Part shown: positions 7,806 to 17,113 of the stretch, one piece after another
Layout of the letters: the number at the start of each line of letters is the position of its first letter
How positions within the stretch are numbered: position 1 is the stretch's first letter
Source of the DNA: Myxococcales bacterium
GTDB taxonomy: Bacteria > Myxococcota_A > Polyangia > Polyangiales > Polyangiaceae
Direction of reading: 5' to 3'
NCBI GenBank assembly: GCA_016712525.1
Contig: JADJQX010000007.1
Span: forward strand, 1,674,001-1,738,000
Length of the DNA: 64,000 nt
Notes under the pieces: model-generated
What the model was told of the DNA's origin: nothing
Databases searched by the model: none
The model's input: only the letters and a program-made list of their open reading frames with translations
Translations under genes and position numbers: made by a program

Positions 7806-9727
7806 ACGGTCACCCTGCGGTGGTACGTGGCCCACTCGATGGCCGTGAGGATCACGGCGGCGATGAGCAGGTAGATCCAGATCTCGCGCCTCACGCCGAC
7901 GGTGAAGCCCTCGACCGCCGTGGCCTTCTTCCCGTCGACGACGAGCTCGGGCACCGCGGTGAGCGTACTCTCCTCACGGTCGAGCAAGTTCGCGGCGAAG
8001 GCCGTTTTGCCGGCCGCGGCCCCGTCGGCCCCGGGCTTCGCGTCGGACGCTAGGAGGTCGTAAATGCCAGCGTTTTGGCCGAGATACACGGCGCGGCCCT
8101 CGAACACGGGGACGAGCTCCTTCTTCCCGGGCTTGCCGTCGTCGGACGGGAGCGTCAGCTCGGCGCGCGGCGCCTCGGTCACGAGCGGGACGCGGAACAC
8201 GTCGCCCGTGCGGAAGCTCGAGATGTATCCGGCCGTCTCCTCGAGGAAGAAGTTGATGCTGTTCAAAAGCAGGAGCGGCCACGCCACCCGCAGCGGCAGA
8301 TCGCTCTCGCGGACGTCGAACCCGAGCGCCACGAAGCGGAAGCCTCCGCGCGCGCCCGTGACGAGGATCGGGCCCTGGTCGCTCGCGCCGATGACCTTGT
8401 CGCTCGGCTCGGGGACGAGCTTGTGGCCGCGCGCGATGTTCACGTCGTCGAGGGCCGTCCACCGAACGATCGGGTGCTTTCGCTCGATTTTGTCGAAGCC
8501 CGGGCTCTTGATCTCGGCGTCGACCTTGACCGGAGATCCCGGCCCTCGCGGGTCGAGGTAGATCGCGTTCGCGCGCGGCGGCGACATGGGCGTGACGCCG
8601 TCGAACACGATGACCTCGGCCTTCGCCCCGTCCCCCTTGGTGAGGTAGTCCTTCGGGCTCATCAGCGTGACGTCGAGGTACTCGTCGAGCAGGAGCGCGG
8701 CCTCGAGGTACGTGTTACCCCCCGTAACCACGAGGATTTTCGCCCTTCGCCGCTCGGGCAGGAGCGCGTACGCGCGGTCGTCGGCGGGGAGCTCGTCCTT
8801 CGATTGTCCGATCGGCGCGATGCGCGCCTCGAGGGTGCGGCTCGCCCCCGACAGGTTCGGATAGAACCTCGGCAAACGCTCGCCCGGCTTGAGCCGCAGC
8901 TTCGTGATGTCGACGAGCTGCCCGTCGCCGAAGAGCTTCATCTCGATCTCTTCGGGCTCGGGGCCGGTGTTCGTCACCTCGAGCATCACCTCGTAGCGGC
9001 TCTTGTCGAGCGGGTACCTGCGCACCGAGAACGCCGTGACGGCCACGTTCCGCGAGCCCTTGCCGACGGGGATGTACGAGAGCTTCACGTCGCCGAGCCG
9101 TACGGGGCCGGTCGAGTCTTGGGCGGGCCCGAGCGAGCCGTCGGACACGACGACGATCTCGCCGTTCTCGACGCCGCGCAGGGCATCGGTCGCGAAGCGG
9201 AGGGCGCGGGGAAAGTCGGCGCGAGCGTCGGTCGCGCGGATGGCGTCGAGGTCGCGCTCGAGGTCGGACGTGTCCCCGCTCATGGGCCCGGTGGGCGTGA
9301 TGGAGGCGTCCATCTGGGCGATGAGCATGCGGTCGGAGCCGCCGAGCCCTCGAATGAGCTTCTTGACCTCGTCCTTCGCGACGCCGAGGCGGTTCGGGGA
9401 GACGTCCGTCGCTTTCATGGAGGCGCTCGCGTCGACCAGCACGACGAGGCTCCGCCCCTTGATCAGCGTGGCCGCCGCGCGCGGGTCACCGAGCGACACC
9501 GCCAGGAGCGCGAGCAGCGCGATCTGGAGGAGCAAGGACAAGAGCCGCTTCAGCTTCGAGAAGAGGCTCGTCGCCTCTTTGTCGCGGAGGATGCGCTCCC
9601 ACAGCTTCGAGAACGGCACGGCCACGGCGCGACGCCGGAGCTTCAAGATGTAGAGCGCCGTCGCGAACGCCGCGGCGCCCCCGAGGATGCCGAGCCACTG
9701 CGCGAGCGGCAGACCTGCGAAGATCAC
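7802..9727 (-). CDS. BatA-like VWA membrane protein
   Basis: 641 residues. An N-terminal BatA-type region has two hydrophobic helices (about 8-28 and 62-80), then a VWA domain with MIDAS DASAS (99-103). A long beta-rich part and a C-terminal helix (IWIYLLIAAVILTAIEWA) follow, so both ends are membrane anchored with the VWA and beta domains in between. The GTG start overlaps the stop of the DUF58 gene (GTGA), and its own stop overlaps the next VWA gene, so at least three genes are translationally coupled. The role is inferred from family: partner of MoxR/DUF58 proteins in envelope maintenance. Confidence 0.85.
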   Translation of the reverse strand: MIFAGLPLAQWLGILGGAAAFATALYILKLRRRAVAVPFSKLWERILRDKEATSLFSKLKRLLSLLLQIALLALLAVSLGDPRAAATLIKGRSLVVLVDASASMKATDVSPNRLGVAKDEVKKLIRGLGGSDRMLIAQMDASITPTGPMSGDTSDLERDLDAIRATDARADFPRALRFATDALRGVENGEIVVVSDGSLGPAQDSTGPVRLGDVKLSYIPVGKGSRNVAVTAFSVRRYPLDKSRYEVMLEVTNTGPEPEEIEMKLFGDGQLVDITKLRLKPGERLPRFYPNLSGASRTLEARIAPIGQSKDELPADDRAYALLPERRRAKILVVTGGNTYLEAALLLDEYLDVTLMSPKDYLTKGDGAKAEVIVFDGVTPMSPPRANAIYLDPRGPGSPVKVDAEIKSPGFDKIERKHPIVRWTALDDVNIARGHKLVPEPSDKVIGASDQGPILVTGARGGFRFVALGFDVRESDLPLRVAWPLLLLNSINFFLEETAGYISSFRTGDVFRVPLVTEAPRAELTLPSDDGKPGKKELVPVFEGRAVYLGQNAGIYDLLASDAKPGADGAAAGKTAFAANLLDREESTLTAVPELVVDGKKATAVEGFTVGVRREIWIYLLIAAVILTAIEWATYHRRVTV

Positions 9728-10662
9728 CGGAGGAACCCTCCCCTACGGAAGACGCGGAGCACGAGCTCGTCGAACGGCACGCTCACCTCGGCGCGGATGT
9801 ACGGCACCTGACGCGTGGAGCAGAACCGCTCGATCTCGTGGAGGTACTCGCCGTAGACCTTCTCGAAGCGCTGGAGCACGGCGGCCGTCACGGTGACCTC
9901 GCGCTCGTCCCCGGTCTCGCAGTCGTAGAGCAGCACGTCGCCGGCGAGCTTCGGCTTGGCCTCGGACGGGTCGGTCACGTGGACGACGAAGGGATCGAAC
10001 TTGTTGTACCGGAGCACGTTGATGCCGCGCTCGAAGCCCGACGGATCGTAGAGGTCGCTGATGAGCACGGCGAGCCCGCGGCGCTTGTTCTGCGCGACGA
10101 AGGTCTTCATGGCGTCGCCGAGGTCCGTCGTGCCCTCGGCGCGGAGCTCGGTCAAGAAGCGAAAAACCTTGAAGATACGTGCCTTTCCGCGCGTCTCTTG
10201 CATACGCTCGGTCACGTTGTCGGCGGTGGCGACGATGCTCACCCGATCGAGGTTCGCGAGGCCCACGTACGCGAGCGCGGCGGCCACGCGCTTCGCGTAG
10301 CGGAGCTTCTCGCCGTCCCCGAAGGCCATGCTGCGGCTCTGGTCGACGATGAAGTAGATCGCGAGGTCTTCTTCTTCTTCGTAGAGGCGGACGAGGAGCC
10401 TGCCGAACTTTTGGTAGACGTTCCAGTCGAGGTAGCGAAAGTCGTCGCCGGGTTGGTAGTCGCGGTGGTCGGCGAACTCGACGCCCGAGCCGCTCTTCTT
10501 CGTGCGTCGCTCGGCGCGCATGCGGCCCGCGAACACCTTGCGGCTCACGAGCGCGAGGTAGTCGAGCTTGCGCTGGAACTCGTCGTCGAAGAGCTCGTCG
10601 TCGCCCTTGCCGCGGGCGGCGCTCGACTCTTTTCGGCCGAAGACGCGGTCAAGAAGCCCCAA
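9724..10662 (-). CDS. DUF58 / VWA-like protein of MoxR operon
   Basis: 312 residues, no membrane segment. The DUF58 hallmark VEFADHRDYQPGDDFRYLDWN (about 61-81, core DHRDYQPGDDFR) is followed by a degenerate MIDAS IVDQSRSM (D107, S109, S111) in a VWA-like fold. DUF58 proteins are thought to be clients or adaptors of MoxR AAA+ ATPases. The start is a TTG overlapping the end of moxR by 14 bases, with GGGGAG just upstream; no better in-frame start exists. The stop overlaps the BatA-like gene. Confidence 0.87.
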   Translation of the reverse strand: MGLLDRVFGRKESSAARGKGDDELFDDEFQRKLDYLALVSRKVFAGRMRAERRTKKSGSGVEFADHRDYQPGDDFRYLDWNVYQKFGRLLVRLYEEEEDLAIYFIVDQSRSMAFGDGEKLRYAKRVAAALAYVGLANLDRVSIVATADNVTERMQETRGKARIFKVFRFLTELRAEGTTDLGDAMKTFVAQNKRRGLAVLISDLYDPSGFERGINVLRYNKFDPFVVHVTDPSEAKPKLAGDVLLYDCETGDEREVTVTAAVLQRFEKVYGEYLHEIERFCSTRQVPYIRAEVSVPFDELVLRVFRRGGFLR

Positions 10663-11698
10663 GCTGCTCCCCGTTCTTGTCGCGGAGGCCGGCCTTCGTC
10701 TCGGGGACGCTCTTCAGGATCGCCGCGATGACCTCGTCGGTCTTGATGCCCTCCGCCTCGCCCTCGAAGTTCAAGAGCACGCGGTGGCGGAGCGCCGGGA
10801 GCGCCTGGGCGCGCACGTCGTCGTTGCTGGCCGCGAACCGGCCCTCGAAGAGCGCGCGGATCTTGGCCGCGAGCAAGAGCGACTGCGCGCCGCGCGGCGA
10901 GGCCCCGAAGCGCACGAAGCGCTTGCCGAGATCGGGCACGTCGGGGCCGCCGGGGTGCGTGGCTTGGATCACACGGATGGCGTAGTCCTGCACGTGGCGC
11001 GCGACGGGCACACGCCGGACGAGGTTCTGCATCTCGAGGATGCGCGGTCGATCGATGACGGGCTTCCCCTTCTCGCTGCCGGTGCCCGTCGTGAGATCCA
11101 AGATGCCGTGGAGCTCGTCGCGATCGGGGAACGGGACGTGGAGCTTGAAGAGGAAGCGGTCGAGCTGGGCCTCGGGGAGCGGGTACGTCCCCTCCATCTC
11201 GAGCGGGTTCTGCGTCGCGAGCACCACGAACGGCTGCTCGAGCACGTGGGTCTGCCGACCGACGGATACACGATGCTCGGCCATCGCCTCGAGGAGCGCA
11301 GACTGCGTCTTGGGCGTCGCGCGGTTGATCTCGTCCGCGAGGAGGATGTTCGCGAAGACCGGGCCCTTGCGGAACTCGAACACCTTCCCGCCGCCCTGCG
11401 TCTCGTCGATGACGGTGGTGCCGAGGATGTCGGCGGGCATGAGATCGGGGGTGAACTGCACGCGCGAGAACGAGAGGCTCATGACCTCGGAGAGCGCGCG
11501 AACGAGCATGGTCTTACCGAGCCCGGGCACACCCTCGAGGAGCGCGTGCCCTCCCGCGAGGAGGCAGGTGAGCACGCCGTCGACGACCTCTTTGTTGCCG
11601 ATGATCGTCTTCCCGATCTCGGCACGCAAGTCATCGATATCTTTGCGAAACCTGGCAACCTCAGCCTTGACTTCGCCCGCGTTCTCGGTGTCGCTCAT
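10649..11698 (-). CDS. moxR: MoxR-family AAA+ ATPase
   Basis: 349 residues with Walker A GVPGLGKT (56-63), Walker B ILLADEINRA, the family segment RVQFTPDLMPADILG, sensor-1 ATQNPLE and the MoxR stretch TYPLPEAQLDRFLFK. The C-terminal lid contains FGASPRGAQSLLLAAK with the sensor-2 Arg. The ATG at 11698 has a clear AGGAG ribosome site eight bases upstream, so longer upstream extensions are rejected. MoxR ATPases act as chaperones on VWA-domain proteins, which fits the three genes downstream. Sits in the middle of the operon after the coiled-coil membrane protein. Confidence 0.95.
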   Translation of the reverse strand: MSDTENAGEVKAEVARFRKDIDDLRAEIGKTIIGNKEVVDGVLTCLLAGGHALLEGVPGLGKTMLVRALSEVMSLSFSRVQFTPDLMPADILGTTVIDETQGGGKVFEFRKGPVFANILLADEINRATPKTQSALLEAMAEHRVSVGRQTHVLEQPFVVLATQNPLEMEGTYPLPEAQLDRFLFKLHVPFPDRDELHGILDLTTGTGSEKGKPVIDRPRILEMQNLVRRVPVARHVQDYAIRVIQATHPGGPDVPDLGKRFVRFGASPRGAQSLLLAAKIRALFEGRFAASNDDVRAQALPALRHRVLLNFEGEAEGIKTDEVIAAILKSVPETKAGLRDKNGEQLGAS

Positions 11699-11762
11699 CG
11701 CACTCTCCTGACGTGTCTTGTCTTCACCCTGCGCCCGGTCGTCTCGCCAGCGTGGGCCTCGT

Positions 11763-13808
11763 TCACGGCTTGTCTTGCGCCTCGCGCGGGCGAATGAGCT
11801 GGAAGTATCGCCGCACGTAGAAGCGGTAGCCCCCAGGGATCTCGTCTTTCTCGAGGGCCTCTTCGGCCACGGTGTTGTACTCGCGGTACACGTTTTTGTA
11901 GCCGCGCGACGCGAAGCCACGCTCGGCCGCGCCCAAGATCACCTCGCTGCGGCTCCCGCCCTGCCCCGTGTCTTGCCCCGCGACCTGCGTGTCTTGCGTG
12001 CCGACCTTGGGGTTCGTGGCCGCGCCTTGGACGGGGCCGCCGGAGCCCGTGCCCCAGCCCTGCCCCTGTTGGCCGCCCTGACCACCCTGGCCGCCCTGGC
12101 CCTGGCCTTGGCCGCCCTGGCCCTGCCCGCCCTGACTCTTGGTGAGGAGCAGGAGCTTCTCGCCGTTCGGCCCGAGGATCCAAGTCTCCCCACCTTGACC
12201 GCCCTGACCGCCCTGGCCTTGGCCACCTTGGCCTTGTTGGCCACCCTGGCCTTGCTGACCGCCCTGGCCTTGCTGACCACCTTGGCCTTGCTGGCCTTGC
12301 CCCTGCTGCCCGCCTTGGCCTTGTTGACCGCCCTGGCCCTGCTGACCTTGGCCTTGCTGCCCCTGACCTTGCTGACCTTGGCCTTGCTGGCCTCCTTGGC
12401 CAGGTTGCCCTTGGCCTTGCGCGCGCTGCTGGAAGACGCGGAGGCGCTGCATCTGGCCTTGGCCACCCTGCCCCTGCTGACGGAGCATTTGGCGGAGCTC
12501 CTCGAGCTTCTGTTTGAGCTGCTCTTTCTCCTGCTGGCTCATCTGCTCGCGGGCCATCCGGTTGATGTCCTCGGCGGCGCTGTCGAGATCGTTCGCCGAC
12601 AAGTTGAGGTCCTTCATGAGGTCCTCGGCGGCCTGCTGGAGCTCACGATCGAGCCTGTCGAGCTGCCGCTGCTGCGCCGTCTGCTGCTCCTTCTCGCGAT
12701 CGAGGCGCTCGAGCTCGCGCTCCTTCTTCTGGAGGAGGGATTTTTCCTGCTCGTTCGCCCCCGCGTCCCCCATCTTCTGCTTCTGCTGGAGGAGCGATTT
12801 TTCGAGCTCGTCGCGGCGCTGCTGCAGCGACTCGGCGCGCTTTTTCTGGTCTTGAGAGGCGGCCTTCAGCGCCTCGCGCATCTTCTCGAGCTGGGCTTTG
12901 TCGACCTTGCCGCCTTGCTCCCGGAGCTTCTTCGCGAGGTCCTTCAGGGCTTTTTCGGCGTCGACGAGGTTCTTCTGCTCGAGCGCCTCTCCAGCGGGCT
13001 TCGTGAGCTCCGCCTTCTTCATCTCTTCGCCGATCTTCTGGAGCGCGGCCTCGAGGGCCTTCTTGTCGGCCTCGGAGCCCTCGAGGAGCTTGTTCTCTAG
13101 GGCCTCCATTCGACGGAACGCCTCGGTGCGATCGAGGCGCTTGGCGGCGAGGTCCTCGATGAGCTGGTTGAACTCTTGGGTCGCGGCCTTGGCCTCGTCG
13201 GTCTGCTGCTTCGCCTGGAGGTCCTTCAGGAACTCCTTCATCGCGTCGATGTCGTCGGCCGTCACGTCGACGGCGTCGATCGTCTCGGCGAGGCGCGCCG
13301 GCTCGTGCTTTCGGACCTCGAAGAGCGCCACGAGGACGAGCAAGACCGCGAGCCCCGAGGCGACGTAGGCCTCGTGCGGGAAGGGAATGGGCACGGCGCG
13401 CGCGGGCTCGACCTTGGCCGCGTGGTCGAGCGCGTCGTCGATCGCCGCGTCCATGAAGGCGGTGCGCTCGGCGGCGGGCAGCTCGGCGAACGAGAGCGCG
13501 CTCGCGATGCGATCCGAGAGGGCGTGGTGTTTGTCGAGCGCGACCGCCCCCGCGCGAGGCGGGAGCTTGCGCAGGGCGAACACGAGGGCCACGACGAACG
13601 GCGAAGCGGCGAGCAGGCCGAGCGCGATCCGCGTCGCCTTCTCGGGGAGCACCCCGGCTTTGCGAAGGGCGAGGGCGACGATGGCGGCGCCGAGCGCTAC
13701 GGCGAGCGTGGTCACGAACGACGCGAGGGCACGACCGAGCCGCATGCGACGCTCGGCGCGGGCGACCGGGGCGCGCAGCGAGAGGAGAGATTTTTCGGGG
13801 TTCGTCAT
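11763..13808 (-). CDS. Membrane protein with long coiled coil and Gly/Gln-rich repeat, first gene of MoxR operon (DUF4175-like)
   Basis: 681 residues. Two N-terminal hydrophobic helices (about 26-47 and 58-77) and a third near 145-160 precede roughly 230 residues of highly charged Glu/Lys/Gln coiled coil. Then comes about 110 residues built almost entirely of GQGGQQ-type repeats, interrupted by the ordered island ETWILGPNGEKLLLLTKS. The protein ends with a conserved-looking segment (GYKNVYREYNTVAEEALEKDE, then IPGGYRFYVRRYFQLIRPRE). Comparable large helical membrane proteins precede moxR in many Bat-type operons; the exact function is unknown. The ATG at 13808 directly precedes the first helix; upstream in-frame sequence is not helical or hydrophobic. 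Confidence 0.75.
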   Translation of the reverse strand: MTNPEKSLLSLRAPVARAERRMRLGRALASFVTTLAVALGAAIVALALRKAGVLPEKATRIALGLLAASPFVVALVFALRKLPPRAGAVALDKHHALSDRIASALSFAELPAAERTAFMDAAIDDALDHAAKVEPARAVPIPFPHEAYVASGLAVLLVLVALFEVRKHEPARLAETIDAVDVTADDIDAMKEFLKDLQAKQQTDEAKAATQEFNQLIEDLAAKRLDRTEAFRRMEALENKLLEGSEADKKALEAALQKIGEEMKKAELTKPAGEALEQKNLVDAEKALKDLAKKLREQGGKVDKAQLEKMREALKAASQDQKKRAESLQQRRDELEKSLLQQKQKMGDAGANEQEKSLLQKKERELERLDREKEQQTAQQRQLDRLDRELQQAAEDLMKDLNLSANDLDSAAEDINRMAREQMSQQEKEQLKQKLEELRQMLRQQGQGGQGQMQRLRVFQQRAQGQGQPGQGGQQGQGQQGQGQQGQGQQGQGGQQGQGGQQGQGQQGQGGQQGQGGQQGQGGQQGQGGQGQGGQGGQGGETWILGPNGEKLLLLTKSQGGQGQGGQGQGQGGQGGQGGQQGQGWGTGSGGPVQGAATNPKVGTQDTQVAGQDTGQGGSRSEVILGAAERGFASRGYKNVYREYNTVAEEALEKDEIPGGYRFYVRRYFQLIRPREAQDKP
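12056..12420 (-). repeat. Degenerate tandem repeats encoding Gly/Gln-rich region
   Basis: Short units of 9-18 bp (variants of GGCCAGGGC/GGTCAGCAAGGC on the coding strand) are repeated in two blocks, about 12056-12138 and 12186-12420, separated by a non-repetitive stretch encoding ETWILGPNGEKLLLL. Units are multiples of 3 bp, so copy-number changes would keep frame. Confidence 0.8.
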
Positions 13809-14058
13809 CCGCGGGCTCCGAGCGAGGGCGCGATCGTGCGACACGGGGACGTCGCCCGTGGGCTCGCGTTCGTGACACCCGAGGCTCCGACGTTCGATGC
13901 GCGAGAAAGTTCCGCCTTGGGCCACGCTCGATCGGGTTTCTTCGGGGCTAAGCGCATGCGATCCTTTCGGGTCGAGGAAAGGCTATCAAAGGGCGACCGC
14001 GAGAACGAGGGTGGTCGCGCGAGGGCTCGAACGCACGAGCCGCGCCTTCGATTCGACC

Positions 14059-15153
14059 TCACGAGCCGGGCTCGAGCACGCCGATGCGCTCGTCGAGCCG
14101 TTTTCGCTCGTAGTGCGCCCGGCCGACGCGGCCGACGAAGGCGTACACGAGCGCCCACGCGATGCCGAGGCTGCCGAGGAGCGCCGCCACGCGCACCCAC
14201 GAGACGCTGGGGGTCGGCCCGAGCGAGACCCTCGGCGCGCCCGCCCAAATCGGCCCTTGGGCCCGGAGCCGAACGACCCGGACCGTGTCGTGGCTCGCGA
14301 CGAGCTCCTCGAGACGGGGTCGGACCTCGACCGAGAGCGTGGAGCCGTCGTCGCACGAGCCGTACGCCGTGATTCGACGCTCGGGACCTTCGTTGTACGA
14401 CACTGTGCGCTCCAGGGTGCACGTCGCCGGCTCTCCCCAAAGGGCCATGCGGTAGAAGGGCGCGAAGAGTAGCTGAGCGAGCACGAGCCCGAACGCAAAG
14501 ACGGCGGCCCGAACGAGCTCGACGGTGGCGCGCGAGGCGAAGACCTCGCCGAGCCGAGCCCCGGAGACCCACATCCTCGCACCCTTCGGCGGCCGAAGGA
14601 CCCACCCTCCCTCGGACGCACGGTAGCCCTGAGCCGCCCGCGGATTGAACCCTCGCAAAAGCTCACCCGCGCAGATCGCGTGCTCGCCCGCGGAGAGAGA
14701 GGCGACGCGGAACCGCTCGGGCCCCCCCGGCAGCGTGGAGAGCCCCGTCGCGAGGACGGGCGCAGCGCCGGGCTCGACGCGCACCACGTCGCCTCCGCGG
14801 GTGGTCACGTAGAACGGCCCCGCGTCGAGCCGCCTCGAGACCTCTCGCGCCTCCGCCCCCGACACGACCTGCCGAATGGTGAGCCGCACGGCCACACCCG
14901 GCTGGGGGGCGTCGGTGTCGTCGACCGAGACCTCCCCCGCGATCACGGCTGGGCCCGCTTCGAGGGAGCCGACCTCCAGCTCCCCCGCCCGCTGGGCCCG
15001 GCGCTTCCAGGCGATCGCCTGAAGGGCGCGCCCGGCCGAGACCACGAGCCCGAGGCCGGGCACGAGCAGGCCCAAGACGACGACGAGCACCGGGCTCGCG
15101 AGGAAACCCGCGTGCCCCGGAGACACCAAGAGGTCGACGTCGATCGGTGTCAT
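14059..15153 (-). CDS. Membrane protein of unknown function (DUF1625-like TMEM43 layout possible)
   Basis: 364 residues. An N-terminal hydrophobic stretch (VLVVVLGLLVPGLGLVVSAG, about 22-41) is followed by a soluble beta-rich region with repeated GEVS/GGDVVRVEPG-like strands, a second helix (VRAAVFAFGLVLAQLLFAPF) and a third near the C-terminus (VAALLGSLGIAWALVYAFVG) before a basic tail. I do not recognise the family with confidence; the helix-soluble domain-two helices layout recalls E3-ligase-like/GIDE membrane proteins. The ATG at 15153 has AGAGG eight bases upstream. It lies between the polysaccharide locus and the MoxR operon, on the same strand as both, with 250 bp to the operon. Confidence 0.6.
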   Translation of the reverse strand: MTPIDVDLLVSPGHAGFLASPVLVVVLGLLVPGLGLVVSAGRALQAIAWKRRAQRAGELEVGSLEAGPAVIAGEVSVDDTDAPQPGVAVRLTIRQVVSGAEAREVSRRLDAGPFYVTTRGGDVVRVEPGAAPVLATGLSTLPGGPERFRVASLSAGEHAICAGELLRGFNPRAAQGYRASEGGWVLRPPKGARMWVSGARLGEVFASRATVELVRAAVFAFGLVLAQLLFAPFYRMALWGEPATCTLERTVSYNEGPERRITAYGSCDDGSTLSVEVRPRLEELVASHDTVRVVRLRAQGPIWAGAPRVSLGPTPSVSWVRVAALLGSLGIAWALVYAFVGRVGRAHYERKRLDERIGVLEPGS

Positions 15154-15279
15154 GGCGAGCCCCTCTCGGACGAACGTCCGCACGAGAGGATTTCTTCCCT
15201 CACGAGAGAGGGTGCCAAATGCCACGGCGTCCGTCGAGCCCCACGCACGCCATCGACGGACGCCGCGGGAGATTCGCCC

Positions 15280-17067
15280 TCAGTGGAGCTCGAAGCGGGC
15301 CCGCCGGAGCTTCACTTCCATGTCGGCGCAAAGCCTGTCGACCGTCGCGAAGCGCTCTTCTTCGACCCGGGCCGTCGACAGGAGCACCTCTCGGATCGCG
15401 AGATCGCGGACGACCTTGTCCATACCCTGCGAGCTGAAGACCTGGAGCCCGTGGATGACGTCCCCGACCTTGCGGGGGTCGTCGTCGACGAAGCCTACGG
15501 GGTGCAGACCGAGCGCGTCGTTGTTGCGGAGCTCGCGCAGCAAGAGCTCCCCCGCGTCTCCCGCTCCGTAGATGAGGACGCGGGTCTTCTTCTGTTGGTC
15601 GCGGCGGCTCACGAAGTAGTCCCTCATGATGCGGAACGCGACCCGCGTCGACCCGACGCCGAGGAAGAGGAGGAGCCCCTGGACGACGAAGGCGCCACGC
15701 GAGAACCCCTCGAGGCCGCCGAACGCGAGCGCGATGGCCGCCACGGTCCCCAGCATGCCGACGAAACAGGAGGCGAACATGCGTCGAACGTCGGCGAGGC
15801 TCGTGTAGCGCCACGCGCCGCCGTACATGCGCATCGCGAGGAAGGCTGTAATCTGCACCGAAACGACGATCGGCATCGCCTTGCGGAACTGGGTCCACTC
15901 GGGCTCGGGGAGCTGGCCGTCGAAGCGGAGGAGGAACGCCGAGTACGCCGCGAGCACGATGATGGCGAAGTCGAGCATGACCTCGACGATGCGGCGCTTG
16001 TAGTTGAAGTTGACCATCGTGGGGACGACGGCGCGCCCCTCGACCGCGGCTTCGTTCGTCACCGGGGCGTACACCTTCACGCGACCGAGGTACGACGTGA
16101 CGAAGAGGGTCGCGATGAGGAAGAGGGGCACGATCCCGGCCGAGACGGCCACGGGGGCCTTCCACGCGACCACGCCGATGAGCCCGGCGACGACGGCCAT
16201 GAGGTAGAGCGTCACCGTGGCGCCGCGCTCGGAGAGGCCGAGGGCGACGAGCCGGTGCGAGGTGTGGTCCCGCCCGCCCTGCGAGATGGGGCGACCGTGG
16301 AGCTTCCGGGTGATGGTGACGAGCGTCGTGTCGAGGATCGGGATGGCCAGGATGAGCACCGGCGCCGCGAGCATCGAAAAGAGCCGATTTTGCCCGGTTC
16401 CCGCGGGGTGGTAGAGCGCCGCGCCGCCGAGGAAATAGCCGATGAAGAGGCTGCCCGAGTCCCCCATGAAGATGGAGGCCGGGTTGAAGTTGTAGACGAG
16501 GAACCCGAGGAGCGCCCCCGCGAACGTGGCGAGCATGACCGCGTCACCGACGTGGCCCGACGCGTAGAAGAAGTACGCCATGAAGAGCGCCGCGATGACC
16601 CCGATGCCCGACGAGAGGCCGTCGATGTTGTCGAGGAGGTTCATCGCGTTCGTGACGCCGACGAGCCACACCACCGTGATGGCCTGGTTGATCGGGGCCC
16701 AGGGCGTCCACTGGAGGGTCGCCCCGAAGGCGGTGAGCACGATCGCGGCGACGATCTGCGCGACGAGCTTCGCGTAGGGGCGGAGCTGCACGATGTCGTC
16801 GACGAAGCCCAAGACGGCCATCGACGAGGCGCCGATGACGAGCAGCGCGCCGCGCGGGATGATGCCCCGCGAGTAGAGCACCACGAAGCACACGATGAAG
16901 GAGAGGTAGATGCCGACGCCGCCCATGAGCGCGGTCGGCTTCGAGTGCCAACGGTCGGCCCTCGGCTTCGCCACGAACCCCGTCTTTCGTGCGACCGCAC
17001 GAACGACGGGGGTCATCACGAGAGACAGGGCGAAGGTGATTCCGAGTGCCGCGAGGACCGTGAGCAT
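15280..17067 (-). CDS. WecA/TagO-type glycosyl-1-phosphate transferase fused to a CapD-N-terminal-like Rossmann module
   Basis: 595 residues. Residues about 1-320 are a polytopic MraY/WecA-type UDP-sugar:undecaprenyl-phosphate sugar-1-P transferase with FVDDI (acidic pair near 90-91), NLLDNIDGLSSG, FMGDSGSLFIG and the cytoplasmic GGRDHTSHRL loop. Residues about 345-460 contain four more hydrophobic segments with FLLRFDG and YGGAWRY, as in the membrane part of CapD/WbpM-type proteins. These are followed by a Rossmann domain starting VLIYGAGDAGELLLREL (about 476) and GFVDDDPRK. The second Rossmann (dehydratase) domain of CapD is absent. It probably starts a lipid-linked repeat unit for exopolysaccharide or O-antigen. 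The start has AGAGG upstream. Confidence 0.85.
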   Translation of the reverse strand: MLTVLAALGITFALSLVMTPVVRAVARKTGFVAKPRADRWHSKPTALMGGVGIYLSFIVCFVVLYSRGIIPRGALLVIGASSMAVLGFVDDIVQLRPYAKLVAQIVAAIVLTAFGATLQWTPWAPINQAITVVWLVGVTNAMNLLDNIDGLSSGIGVIAALFMAYFFYASGHVGDAVMLATFAGALLGFLVYNFNPASIFMGDSGSLFIGYFLGGAALYHPAGTGQNRLFSMLAAPVLILAIPILDTTLVTITRKLHGRPISQGGRDHTSHRLVALGLSERGATVTLYLMAVVAGLIGVVAWKAPVAVSAGIVPLFLIATLFVTSYLGRVKVYAPVTNEAAVEGRAVVPTMVNFNYKRRIVEVMLDFAIIVLAAYSAFLLRFDGQLPEPEWTQFRKAMPIVVSVQITAFLAMRMYGGAWRYTSLADVRRMFASCFVGMLGTVAAIALAFGGLEGFSRGAFVVQGLLLFLGVGSTRVAFRIMRDYFVSRRDQQKKTRVLIYGAGDAGELLLRELRNNDALGLHPVGFVDDDPRKVGDVIHGLQVFSSQGMDKVVRDLAIREVLLSTARVEEERFATVDRLCADMEVKLRRARFELH

Positions 17068-17113
17068 GCTTCCCTCTTCGATCGTTCGAGGTTCGTACGT
17101 GGCGCGCGCCGCT

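Noticed and set aside
5115..7874. 919-codon plus-strand open frame opposite the VWA gene
   Set aside because: Arg/His/Glu-rich with no domain and complementary to a well-supported protein; a by-product of GC-rich codon use. The same applies to plus-strand frames at 8075-9811, 14680-17163, 18240-20672 and 31705-33726, and the minus-strand frame at 60414-62309.
12056..12420. Repeats resembling a CRISPR array
   Set aside because: Units are short, degenerate, contiguous without spacers, in frame and encode a Gly/Gln-rich protein region.
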